Shown here: positions 1-7,528 of the stretch, in pieces
How positions within the stretch are numbered: position 1 is the stretch's first letter
Layout: the number at the start of each line of letters is the position of its first letter
DNA from: a virus
Length of the DNA stretch: 44,041 bases
Direction: 5' to 3' (one strand)
IMG/VR virus record: IMGVR_UViG_3300021376_000116
Span: 1-44,041 of that record
Translations under genes and position numbers: made by a program
Notes under the pieces: generated by a model
The model's input: only the letters and a program-made list of their open reading frames with translations
The model's database searches: none
Told to the model about the DNA's origin: nothing

Positions 1-406
1 TTGTTACAACCACGGTTCCAATTGCTGTCGTTTTAGTATATACATAAAACGTTGCAGTTGTTCCTGTGCCAGTTGCAATGGTCAGACTTGAAGAGCCTGA
101 TGCTGATGTTACTGGAGCAGCAGCAGTATGCAAAGCAGATACGATTGTGCAGTTTGTGCAGGTAGCAGAAACTGATGTTCCTGATGAAACAGTTGCAATA
201 AAGCGTAATGCGTCTGCAGAGTCTACTGTGTTATCAGCAGGCACTGGCAATGCAGCAGGTGTAGTAATAGAGGAATTGGTTGTGTTAGCAGTTCCGTCTA
301 GAGATACAGCGACTGTCATTACAGCAGCACTTGCAGGTGTTGCGATAAGTGTACCCATAGTCATGGCTGCAACCACGGCAAGGGAAATTTTCTTAAATGA
401 ATTCAT
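1..406 (-). CDS. Exported low-complexity protein, 3' part cut by window edge
   Basis: This open frame starts at the ATG at 406-404 and has no stop through base 2, so 135 codons are visible and the C-terminus lies outside the window. An AAGGAG ribosome binding site sits about 5 bases upstream. The N-terminus is a textbook Sec signal peptide: Lys-Lys at residues 5-6, a hydrophobic core over about residues 8-23, and an A-S-A-A cleavage site near residue 28. The mature part is rich in Thr, Ser, Ala and Val and carries a Cys-x-x-Cys pair, as in secreted or surface beta-rich proteins. It begins 24 bases after the terminase stop, in the same direction, so it is probably co-transcribed. I recognise no family. 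It could alter the host surface, or be a virion protein with a signal peptide. The gene is well supported; the function is unknown. Confidence 0.8.
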   Translation of the reverse strand, partial: MNSFKKISLAVVAAMTMGTLIATPASAAVMTVAVSLDGTANTTNSSITTPAALPVPADNTVDSADALRFIATVSSGTSVSATCTNCTIVSALHTAAAPVTSASGSSSLTIATGTGTTATFYVYTKTTAIGTVVVT

Positions 407-429
407 TTTTCTCCTTTTATTATTCATTG

Positions 430-2214
430 TTATATTGTTTTAAGTCTATCCAAATAGTCTTTAATTTCTTCTATTTGACTAGGCTTATATTGTATCACGT
501 TCTCAGGAAGTGTGTCAACCTGCTTTGGTCTATCCCTAAAAGTATGAACTTCTACTTCAGACTCTATATTTTTAGGGGTATGCGATATTGCTCCAAAAAT
601 AGCACCGCATACGGCATCAGCCAAGTCTTTGGACTTCTTTCGTGGGTGATCAACTCTATCGTTTTTCATTATTTTTAATTGGGTTAGTTCTTCAAACAAA
701 AGTTCTATTGCTGGCATGACGAGTCTCTCTTCATATACAAGCATTGCCATATCCTCATAATGTTTTTTAGCAACAGAAACAGTATCAGTTTTCATTCCTA
801 CCTGCTTTAATTCATTTTGAATATCAAACGATTGCCAACGATCAAACGAAACCATGCCAATATCAAACCCTATCCTTCTAAGGTTTTGTATCCATTGCTT
901 TACTTCTGAAAGGTTAACTGGTCCTTCTAACTTTGGCTCCCACCATGCTACTGCATCTACAATAACAACTGGAGCAACCTGTTCATAGTTATTAATTACT
1001 TGAATGTTTACCCATTTTTCCACATGGGCAATCGCAACTGCACACTTGTCATGTTTCTGTGCAAGGTCAGCATGGACATAATATTTTTTATTTGGATCTG
1101 GTTTAAACGACTCATCAAACCTTTTAAAGGTGTCTATTGGATTTCTAAGTGTCATGCAGGCTCTTACTTTTTCTACCTGTTTAAAAAATGCATCTGATGC
1201 AAAAGTTGGAACACATGCAAAACGCATCATAGCATCTCCAAGATCTGTCATAAAAGCAGTCTTGAAATCATCAATTTTTCTTGTTGGGTTGACTTCCCAT
1301 GTGGGTCTCTTTAATGCAAATACCCCAGGATATTTATATGAAGTGATCTCATCTTCTTCCCAATAGATTTCAAATTTGTTGTCTGCCTCCGTGTCTGGTA
1401 GAAGTGGATTAATTATAAATTCATGTGTTCTTTCTATAACTTCTTTTTCTGCAATAACAGACTCATATCTTTCTGAAATAAAGTCTCCTGTATATCTTGG
1501 AAATGAAAGTAAAACAACCTTGCCTAAGTCTGGAAAACGAGAATCTACAGATCCACGGAATGCTTTGTATATGTTTTCTGCAGTCTTTCCTTGTTCATTT
1601 CCTGTACCAACCTCAGATGCAAAACCAGAAATCTCATCAAGAACTGCAAGCAAAAGATTTAGTCCTTCATGTGATTCTCTTTCTGAGTGTCCAGAATAAA
1701 CTGTAATTGATTTATTAAATCCTATTGAATCTACTTTTGCTTCGTACTTACCCGCAAACCAGGGGGACTTTTCAATCTTTGTTTTAAAACCTTTAAAGAA
1801 AACATTCTTTGCCTGCTGTGCGTTGATAGCCACATTGATTAGGTCTATAGCGTCCCCAGAGGGTTTTCCGAAATATCTGGCTGGATCCTTAAGGCATAAC
1901 AACTTATACACAATGTAAGCACAGGCAACAGTAGAGGTAAAATCTTTTCCACTTCCCTTGCCAAGTTGAAGGATAATTTCATTCTTAGTATATTTTTCAA
2001 AATATCTAGCACCCTCTTCTTCGCCCATGATTTGCTGTAAATCTTCTTTACGATATACCTGACTCATAGCCTGAACGATATCGTACTGAATATCAGATAA
2101 TGCTGGTTGACCCAAATAGTCTGGTGACTCAACAAATGTTTTTGCGTCTACTGGAGTTTCTTCAAAATGGTTGTCAGCAAGGGCTTCAAGGAAATCATTG
2201 AACGTCGTGGACAA
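430..2214 (-). CDS. terL: Terminase large subunit (packaging ATPase and nuclease)
   Basis: This is the motor that pumps phage DNA into the prohead and cuts it. The 594-residue product has the normal length. The ATPase part shows a Walker A motif GKGSGK at about residues 85-90 and a Walker B VLDEIS at about 191-196. The RNase H-like nuclease part shows candidate metal-binding acids in HADLA (D383), SFDRW (about D458) and DLADA (about D533). The start is TTG at 2214, because an in-frame stop lies three codons upstream and the next ATG is about 50 codons in and would remove conserved sequence. It overlaps the terminase small subunit by 20 bases. It lies at the far end of the transcript from the portal gene, which is unusual. 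Confidence 0.95.
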   Translation of the reverse strand: MSTTFNDFLEALADNHFEETPVDAKTFVESPDYLGQPALSDIQYDIVQAMSQVYRKEDLQQIMGEEEGARYFEKYTKNEIILQLGKGSGKDFTSTVACAYIVYKLLCLKDPARYFGKPSGDAIDLINVAINAQQAKNVFFKGFKTKIEKSPWFAGKYEAKVDSIGFNKSITVYSGHSERESHEGLNLLLAVLDEISGFASEVGTGNEQGKTAENIYKAFRGSVDSRFPDLGKVVLLSFPRYTGDFISERYESVIAEKEVIERTHEFIINPLLPDTEADNKFEIYWEEDEITSYKYPGVFALKRPTWEVNPTRKIDDFKTAFMTDLGDAMMRFACVPTFASDAFFKQVEKVRACMTLRNPIDTFKRFDESFKPDPNKKYYVHADLAQKHDKCAVAIAHVEKWVNIQVINNYEQVAPVVIVDAVAWWEPKLEGPVNLSEVKQWIQNLRRIGFDIGMVSFDRWQSFDIQNELKQVGMKTDTVSVAKKHYEDMAMLVYEERLVMPAIELLFEELTQLKIMKNDRVDHPRKKSKDLADAVCGAIFGAISHTPKNIESEVEVHTFRDRPKQVDTLPENVIQYKPSQIEEIKDYLDRLKTI

Positions 2215-2731
2215 TTGTAATCACTTCATCTCTTTTAGCAATATCGGAAAGCCTACGCATAATCTCGTCACGAACTTCTGGATGCTCTGATGCTATATCA
2301 CGAAGGATTCCCATTAAAATTTCTTGTCGTCTTTCAATCTGTACCATCTCTTCTGCAAGTTCTTTATTCTCAAGCAGTCCAGCCTTTTGTAGCATGTCAA
2401 TTCTTTTAGATTCTATATCCATAACTAATTTAATCGCAGCAGTTTTTGCACTAAGATTGTTTGTCATAGATGCTTCGTCAATAACTTCGTATGTGCGGGA
2501 TACTAGTTTACTATAATGCGTATCGGCAGCAGCCAGTGCCTCTTTTGCACGAGCACGAATAGCATCATTTGCAGATGCCATAACCTTCCACTCATTAATA
2601 AGTGTTACTACCCTTTGTCTTGGTATAGCAAGTTGTTTTGAAATTACGGTGGGATCATTACCCTTTAGGTATTCTTCTACTACTTGATTAACCTGATCAA
2701 GATGTTTAACTAAATCATCTTCAGTTGACAT
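2195..2731 (-). CDS. terS: Terminase small subunit (probable)
   Basis: This 178-residue protein ends inside the start of the large terminase gene, the normal place for the DNA-recognition subunit of the packaging motor. Residues about 20-50 form a helix-turn-helix-like segment (ISKQLAIPRQRV, then LINEWK), as in small terminases. The rest is charged and helical, with a run of Glu, Lys and Arg over about 115-170 that could form the oligomerisation coil. It starts at an ATG in a TAATG-like junction with the upstream Nmad1-type gene. The assignment rests on position plus the HTH, since small terminases diverge strongly in sequence. Confidence 0.75.
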   Translation of the reverse strand: MSTEDDLVKHLDQVNQVVEEYLKGNDPTVISKQLAIPRQRVVTLINEWKVMASANDAIRARAKEALAAADTHYSKLVSRTYEVIDEASMTNNLSAKTAAIKLVMDIESKRIDMLQKAGLLENKELAEEMVQIERRQEILMGILRDIASEHPEVRDEIMRRLSDIAKRDEVITIVHDVQ

Positions 2732-2993
2732 TATTTAGTTCCCTTGCAATTTTTAAAAGTATTAAATATCCTATAAGGTCATCTATATCATTGTCTCCAA
2801 TGTATGATCCGCCCCTAGTTATTCTTGATAACTTATCATCAATACGAACATGTAGTTGCTCTACGCTGTCAGATGTAGCAAAGATTCTTACTGGATTTAA
2901 TGCAGAATCTCCATAAGATTTGTTCTTTGCAATAAGCATTTCTTTAATTTCATCACAAACCTGAGCAATTGTAAACTGTGTTTCAGAACTCAT
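2721..2993 (-). CDS. Nmad1/DUF1599-like small protein
   Basis: This is a 90-residue protein. I chose the ATG at 2993 (MSSETQF) over an upstream in-frame ATG at 3044, because the upstream stretch overlaps the small membrane protein gene in another frame. The pattern NKSYGDSALNP, then VRIDDKLSRI, then DNDIDDLIGYLILLK matches the DUF1599 or 'nucleotide modification associated domain 1' family (K-x-x-YG, R-x-x-DK-x-x-R, D-x-x-D-x-x-x-Y). Members are common in phages and were linked by gene neighbourhood to modified DNA bases; the biochemical role is not settled. A glycosyltransferase gene lies 0.3 kb upstream. Family call is moderately firm; function is inferred. Confidence 0.6.
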   Translation of the reverse strand: MSSETQFTIAQVCDEIKEMLIAKNKSYGDSALNPVRIFATSDSVEQLHVRIDDKLSRITRGGSYIGDNDIDDLIGYLILLKIARELNNVN

Positions 2994-3120
2994 CTTCATC
3001 CTCTTCTTCCCAAGACGCTTCCCAGTCTTCCATACTTTTTGCAAATCTAATTAGGGATATGGCTGCTAATGACGACAACACACCAACCAATGCAACAATA
3101 GACAACAGTATCTTTTTCAT
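2983..3120 (-). CDS. Small single-pass membrane protein
   Basis: A 45-codon gene. The ATG at 3120 overlaps the stop of the preceding HTH gene (ATGA), and its own stop at 2983-2985 overlaps the ATG of the next gene. Residues 2-3 are Lys-Lys, residues about 4-24 form one hydrophobic helix, and the C-terminal 16 residues are strongly acidic (the final ten are mostly Glu and Asp). This suggests a small inner-membrane protein with a charged tail, or an uncleaved signal anchor. Tight coupling on both sides argues that it is real. Function is unknown; a holin or a regulator of lysis is possible because no other lysis gene is visible nearby. Confidence 0.65.
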   Translation of the reverse strand: MKKILLSIVALVGVLSSLAAISLIRFAKSMEDWEASWEEEDEDEF

Positions 3121-3272
3121 CTCTTTGACCTCCTTAGTTTAAATTTAGCAAGGTACACATAAATAGTTTCTACGCTTACCCCACACTCCTTTGCAATTTC
3201 CTCTGGAGTCTTTTTATCCATCAAATAACGTTTACGCATAAAAGCCTCGCTTGTATATAGTTTAGCAGCCAT
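3117..3272 (-). CDS. Small helix-turn-helix DNA-binding protein
   Basis: A 51-codon gene that fills the gap between the glycosyltransferase and the small membrane protein. It starts at the ATG at 3272 and ends in an ATGA overlap. Residues about 22-45 have the form of a compact helix-turn-helix (TPEEIAKECGVSVETIYVYL), like the C-terminal domain of resolvases or sigma-like HTH proteins, followed by a basic tail. With only one small domain it may act as a dimeric repressor or as a DNA-recognition partner of the terminase, whose genes follow. The HTH is clear by eye; the target is unknown. Confidence 0.7.
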   Translation of the reverse strand: MAAKLYTSEAFMRKRYLMDKKTPEEIAKECGVSVETIYVYLAKFKLRRSKR

Positions 3273-3276
3273 AACT

Positions 3277-4332
3277 TTATTTGTCAACTCCTGGCACTTT
3301 CCAGTCTAAATCTTCTCTTTTTACTGGTGGCTTATCTTTATTAAGAACATGATGCTGATACCTATTAATTTTATCATAATTTGGATTGTATTCTGTCATT
3401 CTTAAAGAAATACCACTTCTTCTGCAATACTCTTGAGTAACCTCTAAAGGAATATTTCCATAGACTCCAGTCAGTCTTCCAGAAAAAAGCAAATTAAGTT
3501 TTAACATTGCTTTTCTTGAATGCTCCCAATGATCTTTTTTCTTGTCATCTGCCCAGGGCCTGGCGGTGTCATATCTACTTAATTTTTCTCCTGGATATTT
3601 TCTTGAAAGATGATGATATGAAAAAATTTTTGATGTTGCAAACATTCTCCAACCCCTACCCCAAGACTGTAAAGACACATAGGGCTCTTCTCCATTAAAA
3701 TTCATTTCTGGGTCTAATGGAACTTCATCAATATACAATTTTTCTGCAAAGCACCATGTAAAATGTACCCAATAATTTTCATGAACATCGTCATCTTCTG
3801 GCGGTACATTTCCAATTGGAAACCAATATCCTGGAATAAAGTCTGCAACCTTTTGCTTTATTGGATCCCATCCAGTAATAGAAGGATGATAAAGGTTAGT
3901 CTTTACATGATTCTTATATTTAATAGACCAGTCATCGTTGTATTCAAAGTCTGGTGGACAAAGAGTTAAAATGGCTTTTCCAGTTTCAGATTTTGCTTTT
4001 GCTTTTGCGTATTCTTGTAAGCATGTTATATCCCAGTCTTGTTCAAATCTTGTATGACCACAAATATAAAGCACATAGTCAAAATCAACTGGTATGTTTT
4101 TTGTTGTAAGGTCTCTAGCCCAAAGGATGCCACGATACTTTGACAAATCAAATTTTCTATATAGAATCTGCTCTTCTGGTATAAAATTTAAATTAGAATA
4201 AAATTCTGGAAAGTGTTCCTCTACAATAGAAAAAAATAAATTATTTTTATTTTTTGCTTTTGAATAACAGTCTGAAACTGTTCCTTTTAAATCTGCTTCT
4301 TTATAAGATATTATTGATACCAGTATTTTCAT
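3277..4332 (-). CDS. GlcNAc-type glycosyltransferase (PF11397-like)
   Basis: A 351-residue protein that begins with the beta-strand expected of a GT-A fold (MKILVSIISYKE). It follows the Skp1-GlcNAc-transferase pattern: GILWARDL near residue 70, a His-x-Arg-Phe then WD segment near 93-100, DPEMNFNGEEPYVSLQSWGRGW in the centre (the acceptor-side GEE block), and a later SYHHLSRKY motif. The family transfers a sugar, usually N-acetylglucosamine, to a protein or other acceptor. The usual D-S-H metal-binding motif reads C91-G92-H93 here. It starts in an ATGA overlap with the upstream gene. In a phage it may glycosylate virion proteins, DNA or host surface; the sequence does not decide which. Confidence 0.75.
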   Translation of the reverse strand: MKILVSIISYKEADLKGTVSDCYSKAKNKNNLFFSIVEEHFPEFYSNLNFIPEEQILYRKFDLSKYRGILWARDLTTKNIPVDFDYVLYICGHTRFEQDWDITCLQEYAKAKAKSETGKAILTLCPPDFEYNDDWSIKYKNHVKTNLYHPSITGWDPIKQKVADFIPGYWFPIGNVPPEDDDVHENYWVHFTWCFAEKLYIDEVPLDPEMNFNGEEPYVSLQSWGRGWRMFATSKIFSYHHLSRKYPGEKLSRYDTARPWADDKKKDHWEHSRKAMLKLNLLFSGRLTGVYGNIPLEVTQEYCRRSGISLRMTEYNPNYDKINRYQHHVLNKDKPPVKREDLDWKVPGVDK

Positions 4333-5093
4333 ATGCCGTTCTCTTCCATATATTTTAATCTTTCCATTATTGCTTCAGTATTTGGATCAGCCAAGAATTG
4401 ATTAAAAGCCTCTCTGACTACTGGACGCATTTCATCATCAACTACAGGACCACCTTCATTTTCCATAGCACTTATGTCATAATGAAATCTATTAGAATCT
4501 TCTAAAGTCCACTTATCTTGATTTTCTACATCCCATTTTCTTTCGTTAATAATCCTGTCAATGACAAAGTCTTTCTTAAGAGTAAACGAAGGCTCATAAA
4601 TACGAACCCGATTGTTAGGCTGTATAGCATAGTTTCCATCATCTCTTTGAATGACATGACCACATTTGTGCTCTGCTGGACTTTCTGAATAGCCATCGTC
4701 TAAAACATTTGTATCAGGGTTATGCCAATCAAGAGTAAACAAATATGTTCCTTTGTGATGGGTTTTTGTTCTGTCAATGTAAGACATTCTTAAATTTGTT
4801 AAATTTTCAAATTTTGTTACGGATATATGATGACTAAAACAATTCCACAAAACCAAGTTATGAATATCCTGTTCTGGAACTCCAGGCTCTGTACAAAATG
4901 CGCTGATCGGCATTCTCCACCATAAGCCACCATCTTCCATCATTATATGGAATAGTGGGCTTCTACTTTTTACGCTTGCTACCCCAAAAACAACACATGG
5001 GAAATATTTATCATGGCTATCTTTTTGATTTCTTAAATAGTTTCCACGAACATAGCAATCGATTGGGGGTATGTTTGCATTTAATTCTGGCAT
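4329..5093 (-). CDS. Conserved-looking phage protein of unknown function
   Basis: A 254-residue protein if started at the ATG at 5093 (MPELNANIPP), which sits in a TAATG overlap with the resolvase gene; an ATG seven codons upstream is possible but less likely. It contains many aromatic and His residues (GGLWWRMP, FSHHISV, DWHNP, EHKCGH). Near residue 165 there is a segment resembling virion or tail proteins (NNRVRIYEPSFTL), and the C-terminus is acidic and helical. I recognise no catalytic motif. It is bracketed by the resolvase and the glycosyltransferase and shares overlaps with both, so it is translated with them. It could be an accessory factor for the glycosyltransferase or for DNA processing. 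Confidence 0.6.
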   Translation of the reverse strand: MPELNANIPPIDCYVRGNYLRNQKDSHDKYFPCVVFGVASVKSRSPLFHIMMEDGGLWWRMPISAFCTEPGVPEQDIHNLVLWNCFSHHISVTKFENLTNLRMSYIDRTKTHHKGTYLFTLDWHNPDTNVLDDGYSESPAEHKCGHVIQRDDGNYAIQPNNRVRIYEPSFTLKKDFVIDRIINERKWDVENQDKWTLEDSNRFHYDISAMENEGGPVVDDEMRPVVREAFNQFLADPNTEAIMERLKYMEENGI

Positions 5094-5662
5094 TATTGCA
5101 CCGCCTTTTCCCAATTATTTATTGCCCAATGACCAATACCTGCTGCATCTGCAACATCGTTGTCTGTTATTTTTTTATCATAAATAATACCTAATAATTT
5201 TATTGTTCTTTGTTTTCTAAAATCTCTTTCGTATGCCTTATACCATGATAATGATTTACCTGGATTTAAAGATCTAATTTGAAATTGCTCTTCTTTGGTT
5301 AGTTTTTTGTTACCTAAATATGATTGCCAAGTTATCGGAGATACTTTTCCAATAATTTTAATATTAGATAGACCTGCGCCACCTATAATTGCTCCCTGTA
5401 CAAGAGCAAGATCTGCTGCAGTTTTGGGGGAATTCATAAAAACTGTATGCTCAATAACAATAGCCTCAACTAAATCATAGTAATCAAATAAGGCTTTTGT
5501 TTTCTTGTTAGCATCAATAACTTTAGCATAAATATCTTTGCCCTCAAACATTATCTTCCCGTGATCTGATAATTTTTTATACGAGTATATGGTAAATGCT
5601 AGACTATTTGTGCTGGCATCAATTGCACAAATAACATCAGGCTGACTACTTGTTTTTATCAT
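5093..5662 (-). CDS. RuvC-like Holliday junction resolvase
   Basis: A 189-residue RNase H-fold nuclease. The four expected acidic residues are visible: D15 in AIDAST, E71 in IVIEHT, and D169 with D172 in DNDVADAAG. The order and spacing fit RuvC. The product should cut four-way or branched DNA formed during recombination and replication, clearing the concatemers before packaging. It follows a zinc-finger gene with a 17-base overlap and lies in the nuclease cluster between the Cas4-like gene and the terminase. The catalytic set is complete. Confidence 0.85.
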   Translation of the reverse strand: MIKTSSQPDVICAIDASTNSLAFTIYSYKKLSDHGKIMFEGKDIYAKVIDANKKTKALFDYYDLVEAIVIEHTVFMNSPKTAADLALVQGAIIGGAGLSNIKIIGKVSPITWQSYLGNKKLTKEEQFQIRSLNPGKSLSWYKAYERDFRKQRTIKLLGIIYDKKITDNDVADAAGIGHWAINNWEKAVQ

Positions 5663-5933
5663 TAGCCTTGTCCTTTATTTTTTTAATTGCTTTAGTTACT
5701 GCATCTGGATTTACAGAGCATGTATTACATATGGGGTAATCGTTATATATTGATAGTGGCATAGAACACGACTTGCAAAGTCTTACCTTGCCCTTTCTTT
5801 TTGATCTTTTAGATTGAAGATACCTTGCAGCAATTTTTTCTTTTGTTGCAAGGTCTCTACAACTAACAGAGCAGTATATTTGATATGATACTGACTGATC
5901 AAACTGTTTGTCACAAAAGTTACAGTGTCTCAC
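5646..5933 (-). CDS. Small protein with two zinc-finger-like motifs
   Basis: A 95-residue protein starting at GTG 5933, overlapping the end of the Cas4-like gene by 14 bases. The first half has C-x-x-C (CNFC) and then C-x-x-x-C (CSVSC), a treble-clef-like pattern. The second half has CKSC and CNTC, a zinc ribbon. Between them is a highly basic stretch (about residues 45-52), and the C-terminus is also Lys-rich. This suggests nucleic-acid binding, perhaps as a partner of the adjacent resolvase. No enzyme motif is visible. Confidence 0.7.
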   Translation of the reverse strand: MRHCNFCDKQFDQSVSYQIYCSVSCRDLATKEKIAARYLQSKRSKRKGKVRLCKSCSMPLSIYNDYPICNTCSVNPDAVTKAIKKIKDKANDKNK

Positions 5934-6735
5934 TAAGAGTCTCCAGGCGAGGTAGTTTAACTACGCCTGTACCTGCAGACTCACATGCTTTTCTAATTGG
6001 GCATGACTTGCATATCTTGGAGTTGGACCTATAGTTCTTGACTGGTAAAGTTCTATCTTCCCATGCCTTTCGAACTGTCCTCATCCAATCAAATGCCTGG
6101 TCTACCCACCGACGGTAATGATCGTTTACTTCTACAGGAATCAAAAGAAGTTCATGATTGTTTTTATTTTCATAAATCATAACACCCTTTGGTCTCTTTA
6201 GAATCTTCATATATATAAGCAATTGCATTAGGTGGCCAGTCTTGGCCGTACCCGATGTTTTTCTATACTCAAATCCTTCGTTTGGCACAGTTTTAATTTC
6301 ACCAAGAAGTTCTTCCCCTTGCCAATCAAGCATTACATCTCCATACCCGAAGATTGGGGGATCGCTGTGTACAATCTTAAACTCAGTAGTTTCCTCATTA
6401 TCATCATTACGATAAACTTTTGCTACTCCAGAGTCTATCATTGCTGCTTGAATTCTTGCATGTGACAAAGTCCCATTAGTCATATTTGCTGCAGCATATG
6501 CATCAGCATTATCTTCAAATGTTTGACCATCAAATGCTAGGTACCAATATCTAGCACACTCTCCATTTCCATATGCAATAGTAGAAGGAGCAAAAGTCTT
6601 TTTGACTGTATGCTTTGGAACTCTTTTAATAGTATAGCCTTTGTTGATTTTTTCAGTAAGTTCAGCAACATTCATTGAATGAACTGGTTTTTCTTCTGGC
6701 TTTATCATAACCGTATGTAGTAAATTTTTTGTCAT
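5920..6735 (-). CDS. Cas4-like PD-(D/E)xK exonuclease with Fe-S cluster motif
   Basis: A 271-residue nuclease of the RecB/Cas4 type. The nuclease motifs are H92, D133 in YGDVMLDW, E146 and K148 in GEIKT, and Q171 in GHLMQLLIY. Four Cys residues that would hold a 4Fe-4S cluster are placed as in Cas4 and AddB: C60 near the N-terminus and C242, C245 and C251 near the C-terminus (CKSCPIRKAC). The enzyme should resect DNA ends, feeding the RecA-like recombinase. No CRISPR array or other cas gene is present, so a recombination or repair role is likely. A possible promoter lies just upstream. Confidence 0.85.
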   Translation of the reverse strand: MTKNLLHTVMIKPEEKPVHSMNVAELTEKINKGYTIKRVPKHTVKKTFAPSTIAYGNGECARYWYLAFDGQTFEDNADAYAAANMTNGTLSHARIQAAMIDSGVAKVYRNDDNEETTEFKIVHSDPPIFGYGDVMLDWQGEELLGEIKTVPNEGFEYRKTSGTAKTGHLMQLLIYMKILKRPKGVMIYENKNNHELLLIPVEVNDHYRRWVDQAFDWMRTVRKAWEDRTLPVKNYRSNSKICKSCPIRKACESAGTGVVKLPRLETLSETL

Positions 6736-6750
6736 TATTTCTCGTTTCTC

Positions 6751-6767
6751 TTAGTATAAGTATATCA
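6751..6767 (-). promoter_or_regulatory. Possible promoter for the Cas4-like/resolvase group
   Basis: In the 34-base gap before the Cas4-like gene, the minus strand reads TGATATACT directly followed by TATACT. The first is an extended -10 element (TG-N-TATACT). It would start a transcript with a leader of about 12-17 bases. No clear -35 box is seen. Inferred from sequence only. Confidence 0.35.
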
Positions 6768-6769
6768 GA

Positions 6770-7075
6770 TTATCGAATTATGTACTTTAAGGCAGAAACA
6801 AGATTGTTGATTGACTCTGCTGCCGTATAGTAAAGATTCTTCTTTCCTCTGTCTGATTTGTCAACATTGGCCATCCATGTTGCCTTTAAGGACATTTTGG
6901 CAGCAATAGCCTGTAGACGAACAATCTCTACTGTGGCTACATTTAAAGGTATATCTGGTTTCATAATAATCTTAGCAATAAAGGTAAGTGCCGTAGTCAA
7001 TTCCTCATCCTGCATGTATTCTGCAATTTCGGATAAACCATTTACCATATCTATTGTTGTCTGTTGTTGTTCCAT
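6770..7075 (-). CDS. Small helical protein of unknown function
   Basis: A 101-residue protein with a good ribosome binding site (GGAGG, about 6 bases before ATG) in a TAATG overlap with the upstream gene. It looks almost all alpha-helical, with a basic segment (VDKSDRGKKN) before a C-terminal helix. There is no membrane segment, Cys cluster or catalytic motif. Its place between the PD-(D/E)xK-like gene and the Cas4-like gene suggests an accessory part in replication or recombination. Confidence 0.6.
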   Translation of the reverse strand: MEQQQTTIDMVNGLSEIAEYMQDEELTTALTFIAKIIMKPDIPLNVATVEIVRLQAIAAKMSLKATWMANVDKSDRGKKNLYYTAAESINNLVSALKYIIR

Positions 7076-7356
7076 TATTCCTCCATTAGTTCTTCTAGTA
7101 TGCTCATTTCAATTATAGCAAGTCTTACCTTTGCATTACCCTCGCCTATTACGACCACTATGGCTGGATCTTTTCCATTTCTTATAGCATCTGTAGTAGC
7201 CTTAGCCCAGATTTCTTTATTTAAAGTAAAAGATTTTTCAACCTCTTTAAAATCTAGAACGAAATTATTCCAAGACGCATCGCCTTTCTGAGTATTGCGC
7301 CCAGAGTTTTTATGCTGTCTTGCGCCTATTCTTTTGCTTTCACTTTTCTCTGTCAT
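7075..7356 (-). CDS. Probable PD-(D/E)xK-type small nuclease
   Basis: A 93-residue protein if started at the ATG at 7356 (MTEKSES), preceded by a purine-rich AAGAAGAG stretch; an ATG at 7383 is in frame but lies deeper in the upstream gene. The order R-x-G-x-x-Q-x-NSGR, then KGDA, then LDFKEVEKSF resembles small archaeal-type Hjc or phage PD-(D/E)xK nucleases, with D in KGDA and D-x-K in LDFK as the metal-binding set. A last strand (PAIVVVIGEG) fits the fold. The call comes from motif order only. It would be a second junction or end-processing nuclease next to RecA. Confidence 0.5.
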   Translation of the reverse strand: MTEKSESKRIGARQHKNSGRNTQKGDASWNNFVLDFKEVEKSFTLNKEIWAKATTDAIRNGKDPAIVVVIGEGNAKVRLAIIEMSILEELMEE

Positions 7357-7528
7357 TTTTTCTCTTCTTTGTTTTATATCCAACCTTAAACAAATGACAT
7401 TCAGACAAGTGTTTATCTGAACACATCCAAGATGCCATTCCTGTATCTAAATAAACTCTTACTGTTTTTACTTCTTGCTTACAAGTCTTACAAGGAAATT
7501 TTCCTTCGTAAACACTATAGTTAGCCAT
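7340..7528 (-). CDS. Small zinc-finger protein
   Basis: A 62-residue protein overlapping the end of recA by 8 bases. CKTC at residues about 10-13 and a second group C-x-x-x-H, then C-H (MCSDKHLSECH) make a zinc-binding knuckle, followed by a basic tail. Such small zinc proteins are frequent beside phage replication genes. The partner is unknown; RecA or the adjacent nuclease-like protein are candidates through translational coupling. Confidence 0.65.
   Translation of the reverse strand: MANYSVYEGKFPCKTCKQEVKTVRVYLDTGMASWMCSDKHLSECHLFKVGYKTKKRKNDREK

Noticed and set aside
66-443. Open frame on the plus strand at the left edge
   Set aside because: It is antisense to a minus-strand frame that has a ribosome binding site, a clear signal peptide and the same direction as all other genes.
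5920-6735. Cas4-like gene as a sign of a CRISPR system
   Set aside because: No repeat-spacer array and no cas1 or cas2 is present. Cas4-like nucleases are common phage recombination genes.
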